From Pseudomonadales bacterium (GTDB lineage Bacteria; Pseudomonadota; Gammaproteobacteria; Pseudomonadales; Ketobacteraceae), in contig NZXG01000031.1 in assembly GCA_002701845.1 (NCBI GenBank), positions 29,559 through 93,558 on the forward strand: 64,000 bases of DNA, written 5' to 3'. A model generated the notes under the pieces. That model was given only the letters and a program-made list of their open reading frames with translations. It searched no databases and was not told the DNA's origin. How positions within the stretch are numbered: the first letter of the stretch is position 1; each line of letters begins with the position of its first letter. The position numbers and the translations under genes are program-made. Positions 8,015 to 16,624 of the stretch are shown piece by piece.

Positions 8015-8792
8015 GGTGCTGGAAACCAATGTGCTGCATGTCAGCGACGTCATCATCTGGCTCGATGGCAGTAGCGCCGAAGCCACCACGGATATGAACC
8101 GGGTTCCCCACCCCTTGCACTGGCAACTGAGCCAGCGCCCCGGGGATCTGCAATGGCGGCACAGCGCTGGTAAAACCGCCCTTTGGCAACGACCCGCGGA
8201 GCCCATGATCAACGGCCCGGCGGACACCGCCGACAAAACGTTCAGCGCCGGCCCCGGCTTTACCATCAGCGGCGTGATCGAGGATCCCAAACAGTTTTTC
8301 AATCCCCGGTTGTTTTCCCTCACCGCCGGCGCCAGCGATGTGCCGGTGCCGGGGCAACCGGTGCCATTGTATCCCTCGCCCCTGGGGACCCGCTTTGGCA
8401 GCGCCGGCGGTTTGATCGCCAACCTGCGCTTCAACGCCACCGGCGACCCGGTGCCCTGGGCCCTGCTGACCCTCAGTGTCAGCGTGCCCGGCGGTACTAC
8501 CCAGACCTATCGCGCCCAGGCGGATGCCCGGGGGGACGTATTGATCCCCCTGCAGCGGTTGCCGCCCCTGCCGGAAGGCATTGAGCATTACAACGCGCAA
8601 CTGGCGGTCCGCGCCCTGGCCGATGCCGACCCCGGTGAGCCCGTGAATCCCGACGACCTGGAGGCCGTGGAGCTGGAAAGCCTCACCACCCCCGGATCGT
8701 TTGTCGACCCCATCGGATTACAGGTAGTACCCGGTGAGATTCAATTAATCCGATCCGCCAGTCAGGATCATTTAGCCGTGCAACCCAGTTGA
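8001..8792 (+). CDS. Injection-system protein of unknown role following the DUF4255 gene
   Basis: A 263-residue protein starting at GTG 8001, with GGAGGTCG directly upstream and a 14-bp overlap with the previous gene, so translation is probably coupled. The C-terminal half (about residues 125-210) reads as a beta-rich sandwich: ALLTLSVSVPGGTTQTYRAQ followed by DVLIPLQRLPPLPEGI. This resembles the carboxypeptidase-regulatory-like or Ig-like domains often found beside DUF4255 genes. No signal peptide. A structural or cap-associated role is inferred from position. Confidence 0.65.
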   Translation: MPTIKVLETNVLHVSDVIIWLDGSSAEATTDMNRVPHPLHWQLSQRPGDLQWRHSAGKTALWQRPAEPMINGPADTADKTFSAGPGFTISGVIEDPKQFFNPRLFSLTAGASDVPVPGQPVPLYPSPLGTRFGSAGGLIANLRFNATGDPVPWALLTLSVSVPGGTTQTYRAQADARGDVLIPLQRLPPLPEGIEHYNAQLAVRALADADPGEPVNPDDLEAVELESLTTPGSFVDPIGLQVVPGEIQLIRSASQDHLAVQPS

Positions 8793-8814
8793 CCGTGATA
8801 ACGAGGAGAAGACC

Positions 8815-10968
8815 ATGCCTGAATACCTAGCGCCGGGTGTGTATGTAGAGGAAGTCAGCTTTCGTTCCAAATCCATCGAGGGAGTGGGCACCAGCGTGGC
8901 GGGCATCGTTGGCCCCACCCGCTTCGGCCCTTTGCAAGGACGGCCGGAGGTGGTCACCAGCTTCGCCGACTTCACCCGCATCTATGGCGACGTGCAGAAC
9001 CTGGCACTGGGTGGCAGTGACCTGCTGAACCACACCGCCATCGCCGCCAAGGCTTTTTTTGATGGCGGCGGCAAGCAACTGTACGTGTCGCGGGTGGCCA
9101 ACTACAACCTGCCCACGGACGGCTTTGCCAGCGCCGCCGACAGTTCCGATCATGTGACCTTCCAGGCCCGCTTTCCCGGCGCCATGGGGGATCTCACCCT
9201 GGAATTGCAGTGGCGGGACAGTGAGAACCTGATGCAGTCCACGGTCACCACTGCGCCCCAGGACGGCGACATTGTGTTTATCGACGCCAGTGGCCTGCCT
9301 CAGGAAGCAGTGGCCAACGGCGGCCTGCCGGCTTCCCATTTTCCCATGGCCGTGCGGGGCGTGGTGCAACGTACCGGCGACCACCTGACGGTGCTGGATG
9401 ATCTGGTGGAGATCACCGCCGACGATGGCGCCACCCTGGGGGCCGGAGACCTTGCCAGCGCCGATGGCCATCTGGTGCTGGCCAACCTGGTGAACGATGC
9501 CGATACCAGCATCAGTTACACCCATGTGATTGCCCGCCGCCCCACCAGCGGCGCACTGGCCGACGGCACTTCCGCGGTGCTGACCCTGAGCGAGGAAACC
9601 GATCTTTCCGCATTTCACAGCGGCAGCCACTGGGGCACCCTCACCACGTTGCGGGGCACATTGAACGCGGCCGGCACGGTATTTACCGTGGACGGCAGCG
9701 GCCTGAATCCCGGCGTGGGCAGCGCCATCGATCTGTATCTGGCGGCCCTGGCCGCCGCCCCCGGCAGTGTCAGAACCGTGATGGTGCAACGGGCGTTTGA
9801 TATCAATGTTCGCAGTGGCGGCGCCAACGGCCCGGTGGTGCATACCTATGGCAATCTCACCTCCGCCCCCAGTGGCGCCACCAGTCTGGCCAGCGTCATG
9901 ACCGCCAGCCCCAGCGCCCGTTACGATCAGCTCACCAGCCCGGTGCAGTGTGAGCTGGCGGACAGCATCAGTGGCGAGCAGGTGATGGCGGCCCTGTTTG
10001 AACTGTTCGATTCCGCCGCTCTGAGCCCGGGGCCCAATTCCGTGGACGGCCCCCGCTATCTGATTCATCTCAGCGGCGGCAGCGACGGCGCCGCCCCGGA
10101 AGCGGTGCACTATGGCGGCAGCAGTGATGAAGTGAATGGCAGCAGTGGTTTTGCCGCGCTGGAGGATATCGAGGATATCGCCATCGTAATGACGCCGGCG
10201 GCGGCCGCCGACATCACCCACCATCAGGCCATCGTGGTGGAAATGCAGAAACACTGCCGCAAAATGCGCTACCGGGTGGGCATCGCGGACAGCCGGGCGG
10301 ATATGGCCCTGTCCGAAGTGCGTCAGTTCCGTTCCCAGTTCGACGATTCCCGCCTGGCCCTGTACTACCCCTGGGTGGTCACCGCCGATCCCCGGGGCAT
10401 CGAGCCCAGCATCAACGTACCACCCGCCGGCTTTATTGCCGGGGTCTATGCCAACACTGATGTGCAGCGCGGGGTGCACAAGGCGCCCGCCAACGAACCG
10501 GTGATCGGCGCCCTGGGTTTCGCCCAGGACATCAACCGGTTCCAGCAGGAACTGCTCAATCCCGATGGCGTCAACTGCCTGCGGTCGTTCCCCGGCCGCG
10601 GCCATCGGGTGTGGGGCGGTCGCACCCTGTCCAGCGATCCGGAATGGAAATACGTCAATGTGCGGCGCTACTTCCTGTACCTGGAGCGCTCCATCGAGAA
10701 GTCCACCCAGTGGGTGGTGTTCGAGCCCAATGGCGAACGACTGTGGGATAACGTGCGTATCAGCATTGAGAACTTCCTCTACAACGAATGGGTCAACGGC
10801 CGCCTGCTGGGCAGCGCCAAAACCGCCTACTTCGTTCGCTGCGACCGCAGCACCATGACCCAGAACGATCTGGATAACGGCCGCCTGGTGTGCGAAGTGG
10901 GTGTGGCCGCGCTGAAGCCGGCTGAATTCGTGATCTTCCGCATCGGCCAGAAAACCGCTGACGCCTGA
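8815..10968 (+). CDS. Contractile tail sheath protein (main sheath)
   Basis: A 717-residue phage-type tail sheath protein. The N terminus MPEYLAPGVYVEEV and the following SVAGIVGPTRFGP are hallmark sheath sequences, and AAKAFFDGGGKQLYVSRV fits the N-terminal handshake region. The C-terminal domain has RTLSSDPEWKYVNVRRYFLY, WVVFEPN, LWDNVRISIENFLYNEW and a final F-R-I-G-Q segment, as in Afp/Pvc sheaths. It is longer than the usual ~450-500 residues because of a beta-rich insertion at about 120-390. The sheath contracts to drive the tube into the target. Confidence 0.95.
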   Translation: MPEYLAPGVYVEEVSFRSKSIEGVGTSVAGIVGPTRFGPLQGRPEVVTSFADFTRIYGDVQNLALGGSDLLNHTAIAAKAFFDGGGKQLYVSRVANYNLPTDGFASAADSSDHVTFQARFPGAMGDLTLELQWRDSENLMQSTVTTAPQDGDIVFIDASGLPQEAVANGGLPASHFPMAVRGVVQRTGDHLTVLDDLVEITADDGATLGAGDLASADGHLVLANLVNDADTSISYTHVIARRPTSGALADGTSAVLTLSEETDLSAFHSGSHWGTLTTLRGTLNAAGTVFTVDGSGLNPGVGSAIDLYLAALAAAPGSVRTVMVQRAFDINVRSGGANGPVVHTYGNLTSAPSGATSLASVMTASPSARYDQLTSPVQCELADSISGEQVMAALFELFDSAALSPGPNSVDGPRYLIHLSGGSDGAAPEAVHYGGSSDEVNGSSGFAALEDIEDIAIVMTPAAAADITHHQAIVVEMQKHCRKMRYRVGIADSRADMALSEVRQFRSQFDDSRLALYYPWVVTADPRGIEPSINVPPAGFIAGVYANTDVQRGVHKAPANEPVIGALGFAQDINRFQQELLNPDGVNCLRSFPGRGHRVWGGRTLSSDPEWKYVNVRRYFLYLERSIEKSTQWVVFEPNGERLWDNVRISIENFLYNEWVNGRLLGSAKTAYFVRCDRSTMTQNDLDNGRLVCEVGVAALKPAEFVIFRIGQKTADA

Positions 10969-11008
10969 TTGAAGGCAGACCCAAGACGTCAAGAACGAGG
11001 AACAGGAA

Positions 11009-11464
11009 ATGGCACAGTTTCGAGAAACCCCTTACAGCGTTTTCAATTATCTGGTGAACCTGGACGATGGCAGCGAAGGGGGCGTGGCCGGCGGTTTTTC
11101 CGAGGTATCCGGCCTCAATGCCGAGGTCACCGTGGCTGAATACCGCAATGGCAATTCGCCGGTGAATTACGTCACCAAGATTCCCGCCATTCACAAGGCC
11201 GGTGATGTCACCCTGAAACGGGGTGTGATCGGCGCCGACAACATTTACACCTGGCTGGAACAGATCCGGGCCGGCGACGTGGACGCCAAGCGCAATATCA
11301 CCGTCAAGCTGCGCAGTGAAAACGCCGCCAATACCGTGGTCACCTGGAAGTTGTTCAACGCCATGCCCATCAAGTGGACCGGCCCCACCCTCACCGCCAA
11401 AGGTGGCAGCGATGTGGCCATCGAGGAGCTGGTGCTGGCGGTGGAACACATCGAGCAGGAGTAA
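11009..11464 (+). CDS. Tail tube protein (gp19/Afp1-like)
   Basis: A 151-residue inner-tube subunit that polymerises into the needle inside the sheath. Family features include the opening F-N-Y-L-V-N-L, GFSEVSGLNAEVTVAEYRNG, LKRGVIGADNIYTWL and the closing SDVAIEELVLAVEHIEQE. Length matches Afp1/Hcp-like CIS tubes. It follows the sheath gene by 40 bp with an AACGAGGAA ribosome site and precedes a second sheath-like gene. Confidence 0.95.
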   Translation: MAQFRETPYSVFNYLVNLDDGSEGGVAGGFSEVSGLNAEVTVAEYRNGNSPVNYVTKIPAIHKAGDVTLKRGVIGADNIYTWLEQIRAGDVDAKRNITVKLRSENAANTVVTWKLFNAMPIKWTGPTLTAKGGSDVAIEELVLAVEHIEQE

Positions 11465-11474
11465 GGCAGGCACC

Positions 11475-12995
11475 ATGCAACAGTGGCTGGCATCCCGCGT
11501 TAACCTGACCCCCAGGCCCAGGCCGCGCCCCAATGTGGCGCTGGCGGTGGCCATGCTGGGCCATTGCCCCGGCCCGGTACGGGTGGAACGTTTGCTGGCC
11601 ATGGCCGACACCCTGACCGAAATGCGCCAGATCGGCCTGGGGCCGGTGTTGCAGCGGCTGGGCAACGGCACCGCCAGCAGCGGGGAACAGCAGCTGCAGC
11701 AGCTGCCCATCCCCCTGCAGTCGCGGGCTGAGTTCCACGATATCTTCCCCGCCGCCGGCACCACCGACACCGAGTACGTCAGCCTGCTGGCGGGGCGCCG
11801 GGCCTGGCTGCCCCGGGCGGTGGATGACTTTTTTGCCAATGGCGGTGAAAAATTATGGCTGGTGGCCATCCCGGAAAGCGAAGGGCTGAGCGGTTTTCTG
11901 CCGGCCCCGAACACCCTGCTGCATGAGCCCGCCAGCCTGCGGGGCGTGGCCACCGTGGCCGCGATACCAGAGGTGGGTAGCCTGGCTCTGCCGGACCTGG
12001 AACGATTGCAGGTGCCGGCGCGACTGGCGGACGTGCCGAGGGTACGGCTGGACAATCCCAGCCCCCGGTTTCTGCCCTGCGGTACGGTCATCGACGATGA
12101 TCACCGGGAACGGCGCAACAGCGGCGAGATGGAGCTGAGCCAGATGCCCGATCCGGCGCCTTTCAATCAACTGCTGCAGGGCATCCTGCCATTTCTCAGT
12201 GAGCACCGGCCGGATCTGCAGATCCTGCTGACCCTGCCCCTGGCTTACGCCGCGGAGCTGGATACCCCGGCCCCGGATCCCGCCGCTCTGCAAACCCTGC
12301 GGGATATTCGCGACGGCGACAGCGGCCACCGCCTGCGGCAGATGCAGTTTGTGTTTCCCTATTTACGGGGCGCGGATTATGCCCTGCACTCTCCGGTGGG
12401 CATCATCAGTGGCCGGCAAAGCGCCCGCGCCCAGCAACAGGGCCCCTGGCGTTCCGTGGCCGGTCAGCCTTTGCAGACCGATGGCCTGCCCTACCCCGCC
12501 CAGTCGGTGGCCGCCACCGTGGCCCTGCGCAATGATCCGGGTATCGGCATATTGCGCGCCCGCCAGGGGCGGGTAACCCTGGATGACGAACGACTGGTGA
12601 TGCCGGCGCTGCATCCCCAGGACTATGCCCACAGCAATGATCTCAGCCGTTTCGATGGTTTTCGGGCCGCGGAAATCATGCGCCTGCTGGGTTATCTGCA
12701 ACGTCAGCTGCGGGCCCTGGGGGAACAGTTGCTGTTCACGGTGGACTATCGCGATCCCCGCCCCCGGCTGTTGCTGGAGCGGTTTTTCCGCCACCTGCAG
12801 CAACAAGGGGCGTTGCGGGGCGCCACCGCGGAAGAGGCCTTTCACATCGAGGAAATCCGCTCCCGGGAGGGCCAGATGATCTATGAAATACGCATTGCAC
12901 CGGCGTTCCCCATTGATCAATTGCGGCTCACGTTCAGCAATCTCAATGGTCAGTGGCAGGGCCGGGTAAATCCGGGAGGCATCAGCCATGTCTGA
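11475..12995 (+). CDS. Divergent second sheath-like protein
   Basis: A 506-residue protein starting at ATG 11475, ten bases after the tube stop. It lacks the classical sheath N terminus but keeps recognisable fragments: RRAWLPRAVDDFFANGGEK corresponds to the AAKAFFDGGGK segment of the main sheath, and the C-terminal FDGFRAAEIMRLLGYLQRQL, LLLERFFRHLQQQGAL and EIRIAPAFPIDQLRLTF follow the order of the sheath C-terminal domain. Afp/Pvc clusters carry several sheath paralogues, and a divergent one often forms a baseplate-proximal ring. The 3' end overlaps the next gene by 8 bp. Confidence 0.75.
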   Translation: MQQWLASRVNLTPRPRPRPNVALAVAMLGHCPGPVRVERLLAMADTLTEMRQIGLGPVLQRLGNGTASSGEQQLQQLPIPLQSRAEFHDIFPAAGTTDTEYVSLLAGRRAWLPRAVDDFFANGGEKLWLVAIPESEGLSGFLPAPNTLLHEPASLRGVATVAAIPEVGSLALPDLERLQVPARLADVPRVRLDNPSPRFLPCGTVIDDDHRERRNSGEMELSQMPDPAPFNQLLQGILPFLSEHRPDLQILLTLPLAYAAELDTPAPDPAALQTLRDIRDGDSGHRLRQMQFVFPYLRGADYALHSPVGIISGRQSARAQQQGPWRSVAGQPLQTDGLPYPAQSVAATVALRNDPGIGILRARQGRVTLDDERLVMPALHPQDYAHSNDLSRFDGFRAAEIMRLLGYLQRQLRALGEQLLFTVDYRDPRPRLLLERFFRHLQQQGALRGATAEEAFHIEEIRSREGQMIYEIRIAPAFPIDQLRLTFSNLNGQWQGRVNPGGISHV

Positions 12996-13551
12996 ATTCG
13001 TGCCCTTCCGGTTTCGGGTCAATCTGTATAACAGCAGCAATAACCAGTTGCTTTGTGCCGGTGCCTTCAGCGAGGTGAGCGGTTTTGAGCTCACCATGGA
13101 GCCCAAGGCGATTCAGGAAGGGGGCCGCAACTGGGGCGAGCTGCAACGCAGCGGCATCACCAAATTCGCGCCCATGGTATTGAAACGGGGGGTCACCACC
13201 GTGAACGATCTGTGGAGCTGGTTCGATGCCTGCAGTCGCGGCTCCAACTACGGCTATCGCCTGCATGGCGAAATCCTGGTGCTGGGCAATCCCACCACCA
13301 CGGTGGCGGCGGGCAACGGTCAGGATTCCCATCCCAGTGTCAGCGTCAGTGAAAACCCGGTGATGACCTGGCGCCTGCAGGGGGTGCTGCCCACCAAGTT
13401 CAAGGGCCCGGACCTGAACGCCAGCGCCAACCAGGTGGCCATTGAAGAAGTGCATCTGGTGCATGAAGGGCTGGAACTGGAACGCCCCCCCGCCAACAGC
13501 AACAGCAGCGGTGGCGCCAGCAATAATGGGGGAACCAACAGTGGTGGCTGA
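12988..13551 (+). CDS. Second tail-tube paralogue (Afp5-like)
   Basis: A 187-residue tube-fold protein. Opening FVPFRFRVNLYN, then AGAFSEVSGFELTMEPK, VLKRGVTTVNDLWSWFD and ANQVAIEEVHLVHEGLE parallel the main tube protein. It ends in a Ser/Gly/Asn-rich tail (about residues 168-187). In Afp-type particles the Afp5 equivalent is the first tube ring joining the tube to the hub. It is translationally coupled to the second sheath, so the pair looks like a duplicated sheath-tube unit adapted to the baseplate end. Confidence 0.88.
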   Translation: MSEFVPFRFRVNLYNSSNNQLLCAGAFSEVSGFELTMEPKAIQEGGRNWGELQRSGITKFAPMVLKRGVTTVNDLWSWFDACSRGSNYGYRLHGEILVLGNPTTTVAAGNGQDSHPSVSVSENPVMTWRLQGVLPTKFKGPDLNASANQVAIEEVHLVHEGLELERPPANSNSSGGASNNGGTNSGG

Positions 13552-13581
13552 TCGCGTGAATCCGAGGGAGGTGAAGCAACG

Positions 13582-14676
13582 ATGAATCCGGAACGGGGCA
13601 AGCTGATCCCGGTCAGCGGCAACAACAACAGCCCGGACATGGATAATGCGGTGGACGTACAGTTCAACCCCACCACGCTCAAGGTGAGCCTGTCCAATGA
13701 GCTAAAGGAAAATCAACGCAACGGCAACAGCCGCTCCACCCAATACGTGGACAAGAGCTCATCGTCCCTGACCCTGGAGTTGATATTCGATACCACCTAT
13801 ATCGAACGGCCGCCCACGGAGTCCGGCGCCGGCGAGAGTAATGACGGACAGAGCTCCAGCGGGCAGAACCGGATTGCCCAGGGCTCCGATGTGCGGGATC
13901 AAACCCGGCTCATCGCCGAGCGGTTTCTGAAACCGGTGGGCAGCGGCAGCCGCCAGCGGGCTCCCAAACGCTGCCTGTTTCAGTGGGGCAGTTTTGAGTT
14001 TGTGGGGCTGGTGGAGAGTTACGAGGAGACCCTGGATTTCTTTTCCAAGGAAGGTCGCCCGCTGCGGGCCACTGTGTCCCTGAAACTGAAAGAGGATCGC
14101 TTCCAGTTCCGCCAGCGCAATGAGGGAGTGGACGCCGCCACCCAGGACACCCCCACTCTCAGCAGCACTGGCAACACCACTGCGGGGGACAACAATGACA
14201 GCCCCACGGGCAATGGTGCCCCGCGGCCCAATCAGAACACCGCGCCGGTGCCGGGCGGCTCCGGCAATCAGCCCGGCAACTGGCGTGACAACGCCCTCTA
14301 TAACGCCGTGGAAAACCCGCGCCTGCCCGATGCCCCCACCCTGGCGTTGCCCGGGTCCAGTGTCGGCGCGGCGGTGGGCGGGGCCTTGGGGGCCAGTGCC
14401 GGCATCAAACTGGGGGCCGGCGTCAGCGCCGGTAGCTCCCTGGCCAGCGGATTGTCAGCCAGTGCCGGGGTGACTCCGGCCTTCTCTTTTGGTAATTCCG
14501 CCAGCCTCGGCACCCGGGTGGAGGGGGCCTTCAATGCCAGCGGCAGCGCCAGCCTCAACGCCGGGCAGCTGCGCACTGAGGGCGCACCTTTGACGCCGGA
14601 CGGCCAGGACCCCGGGGTGGGCGTGAGACTGAGTACCCCCGGCGGCACCCTGGATACCGGGGTGGGGTTCGACTGA
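13582..14676 (+). CDS. CIS tube-adaptor protein (Afp7-like N terminus) with Gly/Ala-rich C terminus
   Basis: A 364-residue protein. Residues 1-180 carry the contractile-injection-system adaptor domain: VDVQFNPTTLKVSLSNEL, LTLELIFDTTY, then CLFQWGSFEFVGLVESYEET and RPLRATVSLKLKED. In Afp7/Pvc7 this region is followed by a LysM domain. Here the remaining 180 residues are Asn/Gly/Ser-rich low-complexity sequence with a Gly-Ala stretch (VGAAVGGALGASAGIKLG) and no LysM motif that I can see. It joins tube and hub in the baseplate. Confidence 0.82.
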   Translation: MNPERGKLIPVSGNNNSPDMDNAVDVQFNPTTLKVSLSNELKENQRNGNSRSTQYVDKSSSSLTLELIFDTTYIERPPTESGAGESNDGQSSSGQNRIAQGSDVRDQTRLIAERFLKPVGSGSRQRAPKRCLFQWGSFEFVGLVESYEETLDFFSKEGRPLRATVSLKLKEDRFQFRQRNEGVDAATQDTPTLSSTGNTTAGDNNDSPTGNGAPRPNQNTAPVPGGSGNQPGNWRDNALYNAVENPRLPDAPTLALPGSSVGAAVGGALGASAGIKLGAGVSAGSSLASGLSASAGVTPAFSFGNSASLGTRVEGAFNASGSASLNAGQLRTEGAPLTPDGQDPGVGVRLSTPGGTLDTGVGFD

Positions 14677-14737
14677 ATGCAGCCACACCACGCCCTGTAC
14701 AACCCATCCAGCCGCGCAAACCAGCGAGGACACCAGA

Positions 14738-14905
14738 ATGCCGGTATTGATTGAAGAAGTGATCGCCGACGTGCAACAACCAGTGACCCAACCCCAGGAA
14801 TCACGTCCCGCCGCCCAGCAGCAACCGTTGTCAGTGGCGGAAGTGGAACTGGCGCGCACCCTGGAGCGAATCGCTCAGCGCCAACAGCGGCTGCAGGTGG
14901 ACTGA
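14738..14905 (+). CDS. Small DUF5908-like injection-system protein (55 residues)
   Basis: A 55-residue reading frame between the adaptor and hub genes. It begins MPVLIEEVIADVQQPV, has a short Pro/Gln linker and ends in a charged amphipathic helix (AEVELARTLERIAQRQQRLQ). Many eCIS clusters encode a ~50-60 residue DUF5908 protein at this place beginning M-P-(I/L)-x-I-x-E-(L/V), so this is probably that family. An AGCGAGGA site precedes the ATG, and the hub gene starts 6 bp after its stop. Confidence 0.65.
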   Translation: MPVLIEEVIADVQQPVTQPQESRPAAQQQPLSVAEVELARTLERIAQRQQRLQVD

Positions 14906-14911
14906 TCAGTT

Positions 14912-15970
14912 ATGCCGCCACGGGATGACGCCTTTATCAATGCCCGCCCCAGCTTCGTGATCGGGGGCGAGGAACGGGCCGATCTGCAGGAGGCCATTAC
15001 CGGTATGGTGATCAACCTGCCGCTGACCGGCTGCGCCCACGGTGAACTGACGCTCACCAACTGGGGCACCCCGGAAGGGCAACAGACACCGGACTTTCTG
15101 TTCGCCGACATCGGCCTGGGCAGCGAGGTGGAAATCCGCATGGGCGATCCGCAACCGGCCACTCTGTTCCGGGGCGAAGTCACCGCCATCGAGGAGCAGT
15201 ATGGCGACGGCGCCCCCACTCTGGCCCTGCTGCTGCAGGACCGGCTGCATCATCTGGCCCGGGCGCGCCAGAACCGCAGTTACGAGGACCAGAGCCCGGA
15301 TGACATCGTTCAGGCCATTGCCAGCGAGGCCGGGTTGCAGGCGGACGTCCAGGTATCCAGCATCGCCGATACCTGGCACCAGCTGAATGAAAGTGACCTG
15401 GCGTTTTTACTGCGGCTGCTGGGGCGCTTCGATATTGCCCTGCGGCTGGAAGGCAACACCCTGCGGGCGCGGCCGGAACAGCCGGACCCGCAGCCTCTGG
15501 CCCTGGACGCCCAGGACAGCGCCCTGCAGGTGCGGCTGATGGTCGATCTCAATCATCAGCCCCTGAGCTCCACCAGCCAGGGCTATAACCTGGGCACTGA
15601 CGCAGCGGTGGAGCACCGCAGCGAGGCCCTGAGCCCGGCCCCGGCGGGCACCGGCGCCGCCGACACCCTGGCGCAACTGGGCTGGCCCGGTGAGGAGGTG
15701 GTGCCCCACCCCTTCCCCCGCAGTCAGGGAGAGGCGGATGCCTATGCCGGCGCCCACTTTCATCGCCAGGCCAAGCGCTTCGTGCAGGGGGAACTGGTGT
15801 GCCAGGGGGAGCCGGGCCTGAAAAGTGGCCGCGAAATCGAACTGAGTGGGGTGTCGCCCCGCCTGCGCGGCACTTATCAGGTGGTGCACTGCAGCCACCG
15901 TTTCGATAACCAGAGCGGGTTTGAAACCCATCTGAAAGTGAATAAAGCCGATTGGAGTCCCAACCCATGA
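14912..15970 (+). CDS. Baseplate hub protein (gpD/gp27-like, Afp8 N-terminal half)
   Basis: A 352-residue hub protein of the phage late-control gene D family, which forms the trimeric platform carrying the spike. Typical elements are FRGEVTAIEEQYGDGAPTLA, LLLQDRLHHLARARQNRSYE, the gpD motif SPDDIVQAIASEAGL and the closing GTYQVVHCSHRFDNQSGFET. In Afp the hub and spike are fused in one protein; here the spike is a separate gene whose ATG overlaps this stop (ATGA). Confidence 0.9.
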   Translation: MPPRDDAFINARPSFVIGGEERADLQEAITGMVINLPLTGCAHGELTLTNWGTPEGQQTPDFLFADIGLGSEVEIRMGDPQPATLFRGEVTAIEEQYGDGAPTLALLLQDRLHHLARARQNRSYEDQSPDDIVQAIASEAGLQADVQVSSIADTWHQLNESDLAFLLRLLGRFDIALRLEGNTLRARPEQPDPQPLALDAQDSALQVRLMVDLNHQPLSSTSQGYNLGTDAAVEHRSEALSPAPAGTGAADTLAQLGWPGEEVVPHPFPRSQGEADAYAGAHFHRQAKRFVQGELVCQGEPGLKSGREIELSGVSPRLRGTYQVVHCSHRFDNQSGFETHLKVNKADWSPNP

Positions 15971-16605
15971 ATGCCCATACCCTTGGCCATCTGCACAGCC
16001 TGCAACTGGCACAGGTCACCGACAATGCCGATCCGGATCAGCGCGGCCGGGTGAAGCTGCGGCTGCAGTCCGCCCCCATGGAAATGTGGGCCAGCGTGGT
16101 GGCCCCCTCCGCCGGCCAGGGCTATGGCGCCAGTTTTATCCCCCGCCTGGACGAAATCGTGGTGGTGGCGTTTCTAAACCCGGACACCCCCCTGGTGTTG
16201 GGCAGCGTCTGGAGCGGCCAGGGCAGCGCCCCCCCGGAGGCGGATCCCCAGGAAGAGCACTATGTGATCCGCACCCCCAATGACACCGTGCTGGAGTTCG
16301 ACGACAACGAACCCAAGGTGGAGCTGCGCACCCGCAGCGGCCACCGGGTGAGCATCGACGAAAGCGGCGGCGGCGAAGTGAAAGTGGAGCTGGGCAGCCA
16401 GAGTGTGACCCTGACCCCCTCGGAAATCACCGTGGACAGCGCCGGCCCGGTAAACATCAACGCCAGCACCGTCAACGTTTCCGCCAGCATGGTGCAGGTG
16501 GATGCCGCCATGTCCCGCTTCAGCGGCGTGGTGCAGTGCGACACCATCATCGCCACCTCGGTGGTGGGTACCACCTACACCCCCGGCGCGGGCAACATCT
16601 GGTGA
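15967..16605 (+). CDS. Spike protein (gpV/gp5 OB-fold with beta-helix)
   Basis: A 212-residue central spike. Residues ~10-85 form the gpV/VgrG OB-fold: LAQVTDNADPDQRGRVKLRL, WASVVAPSAGQGYG, FIPRLDEIVVVAFLNPDTP and VLGSVWSG. The rest is a repetitive beta-helix (TLTPSEITVDSAGPVNINA) that makes the piercing needle. I chose ATG 15967, which overlaps the hub stop. No separate PAAR tip gene is obvious nearby; the C terminus (GTTYTPGAGNIW) may be capped differently. Confidence 0.92.
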   Translation: MNAHTLGHLHSLQLAQVTDNADPDQRGRVKLRLQSAPMEMWASVVAPSAGQGYGASFIPRLDEIVVVAFLNPDTPLVLGSVWSGQGSAPPEADPQEEHYVIRTPNDTVLEFDDNEPKVELRTRSGHRVSIDESGGGEVKVELGSQSVTLTPSEITVDSAGPVNINASTVNVSASMVQVDAAMSRFSGVVQCDTIIATSVVGTTYTPGAGNIW

Positions 16606-16624
16606 GGCAGCGAGGAATCAGGTC

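Noticed and set aside
8827..10992. 721-residue minus-strand frame opposite the sheath gene
   Set aside because: Antisense to an unmistakable sheath protein; His/Gly/Ala-rich shadow with no motif or ribosome site.
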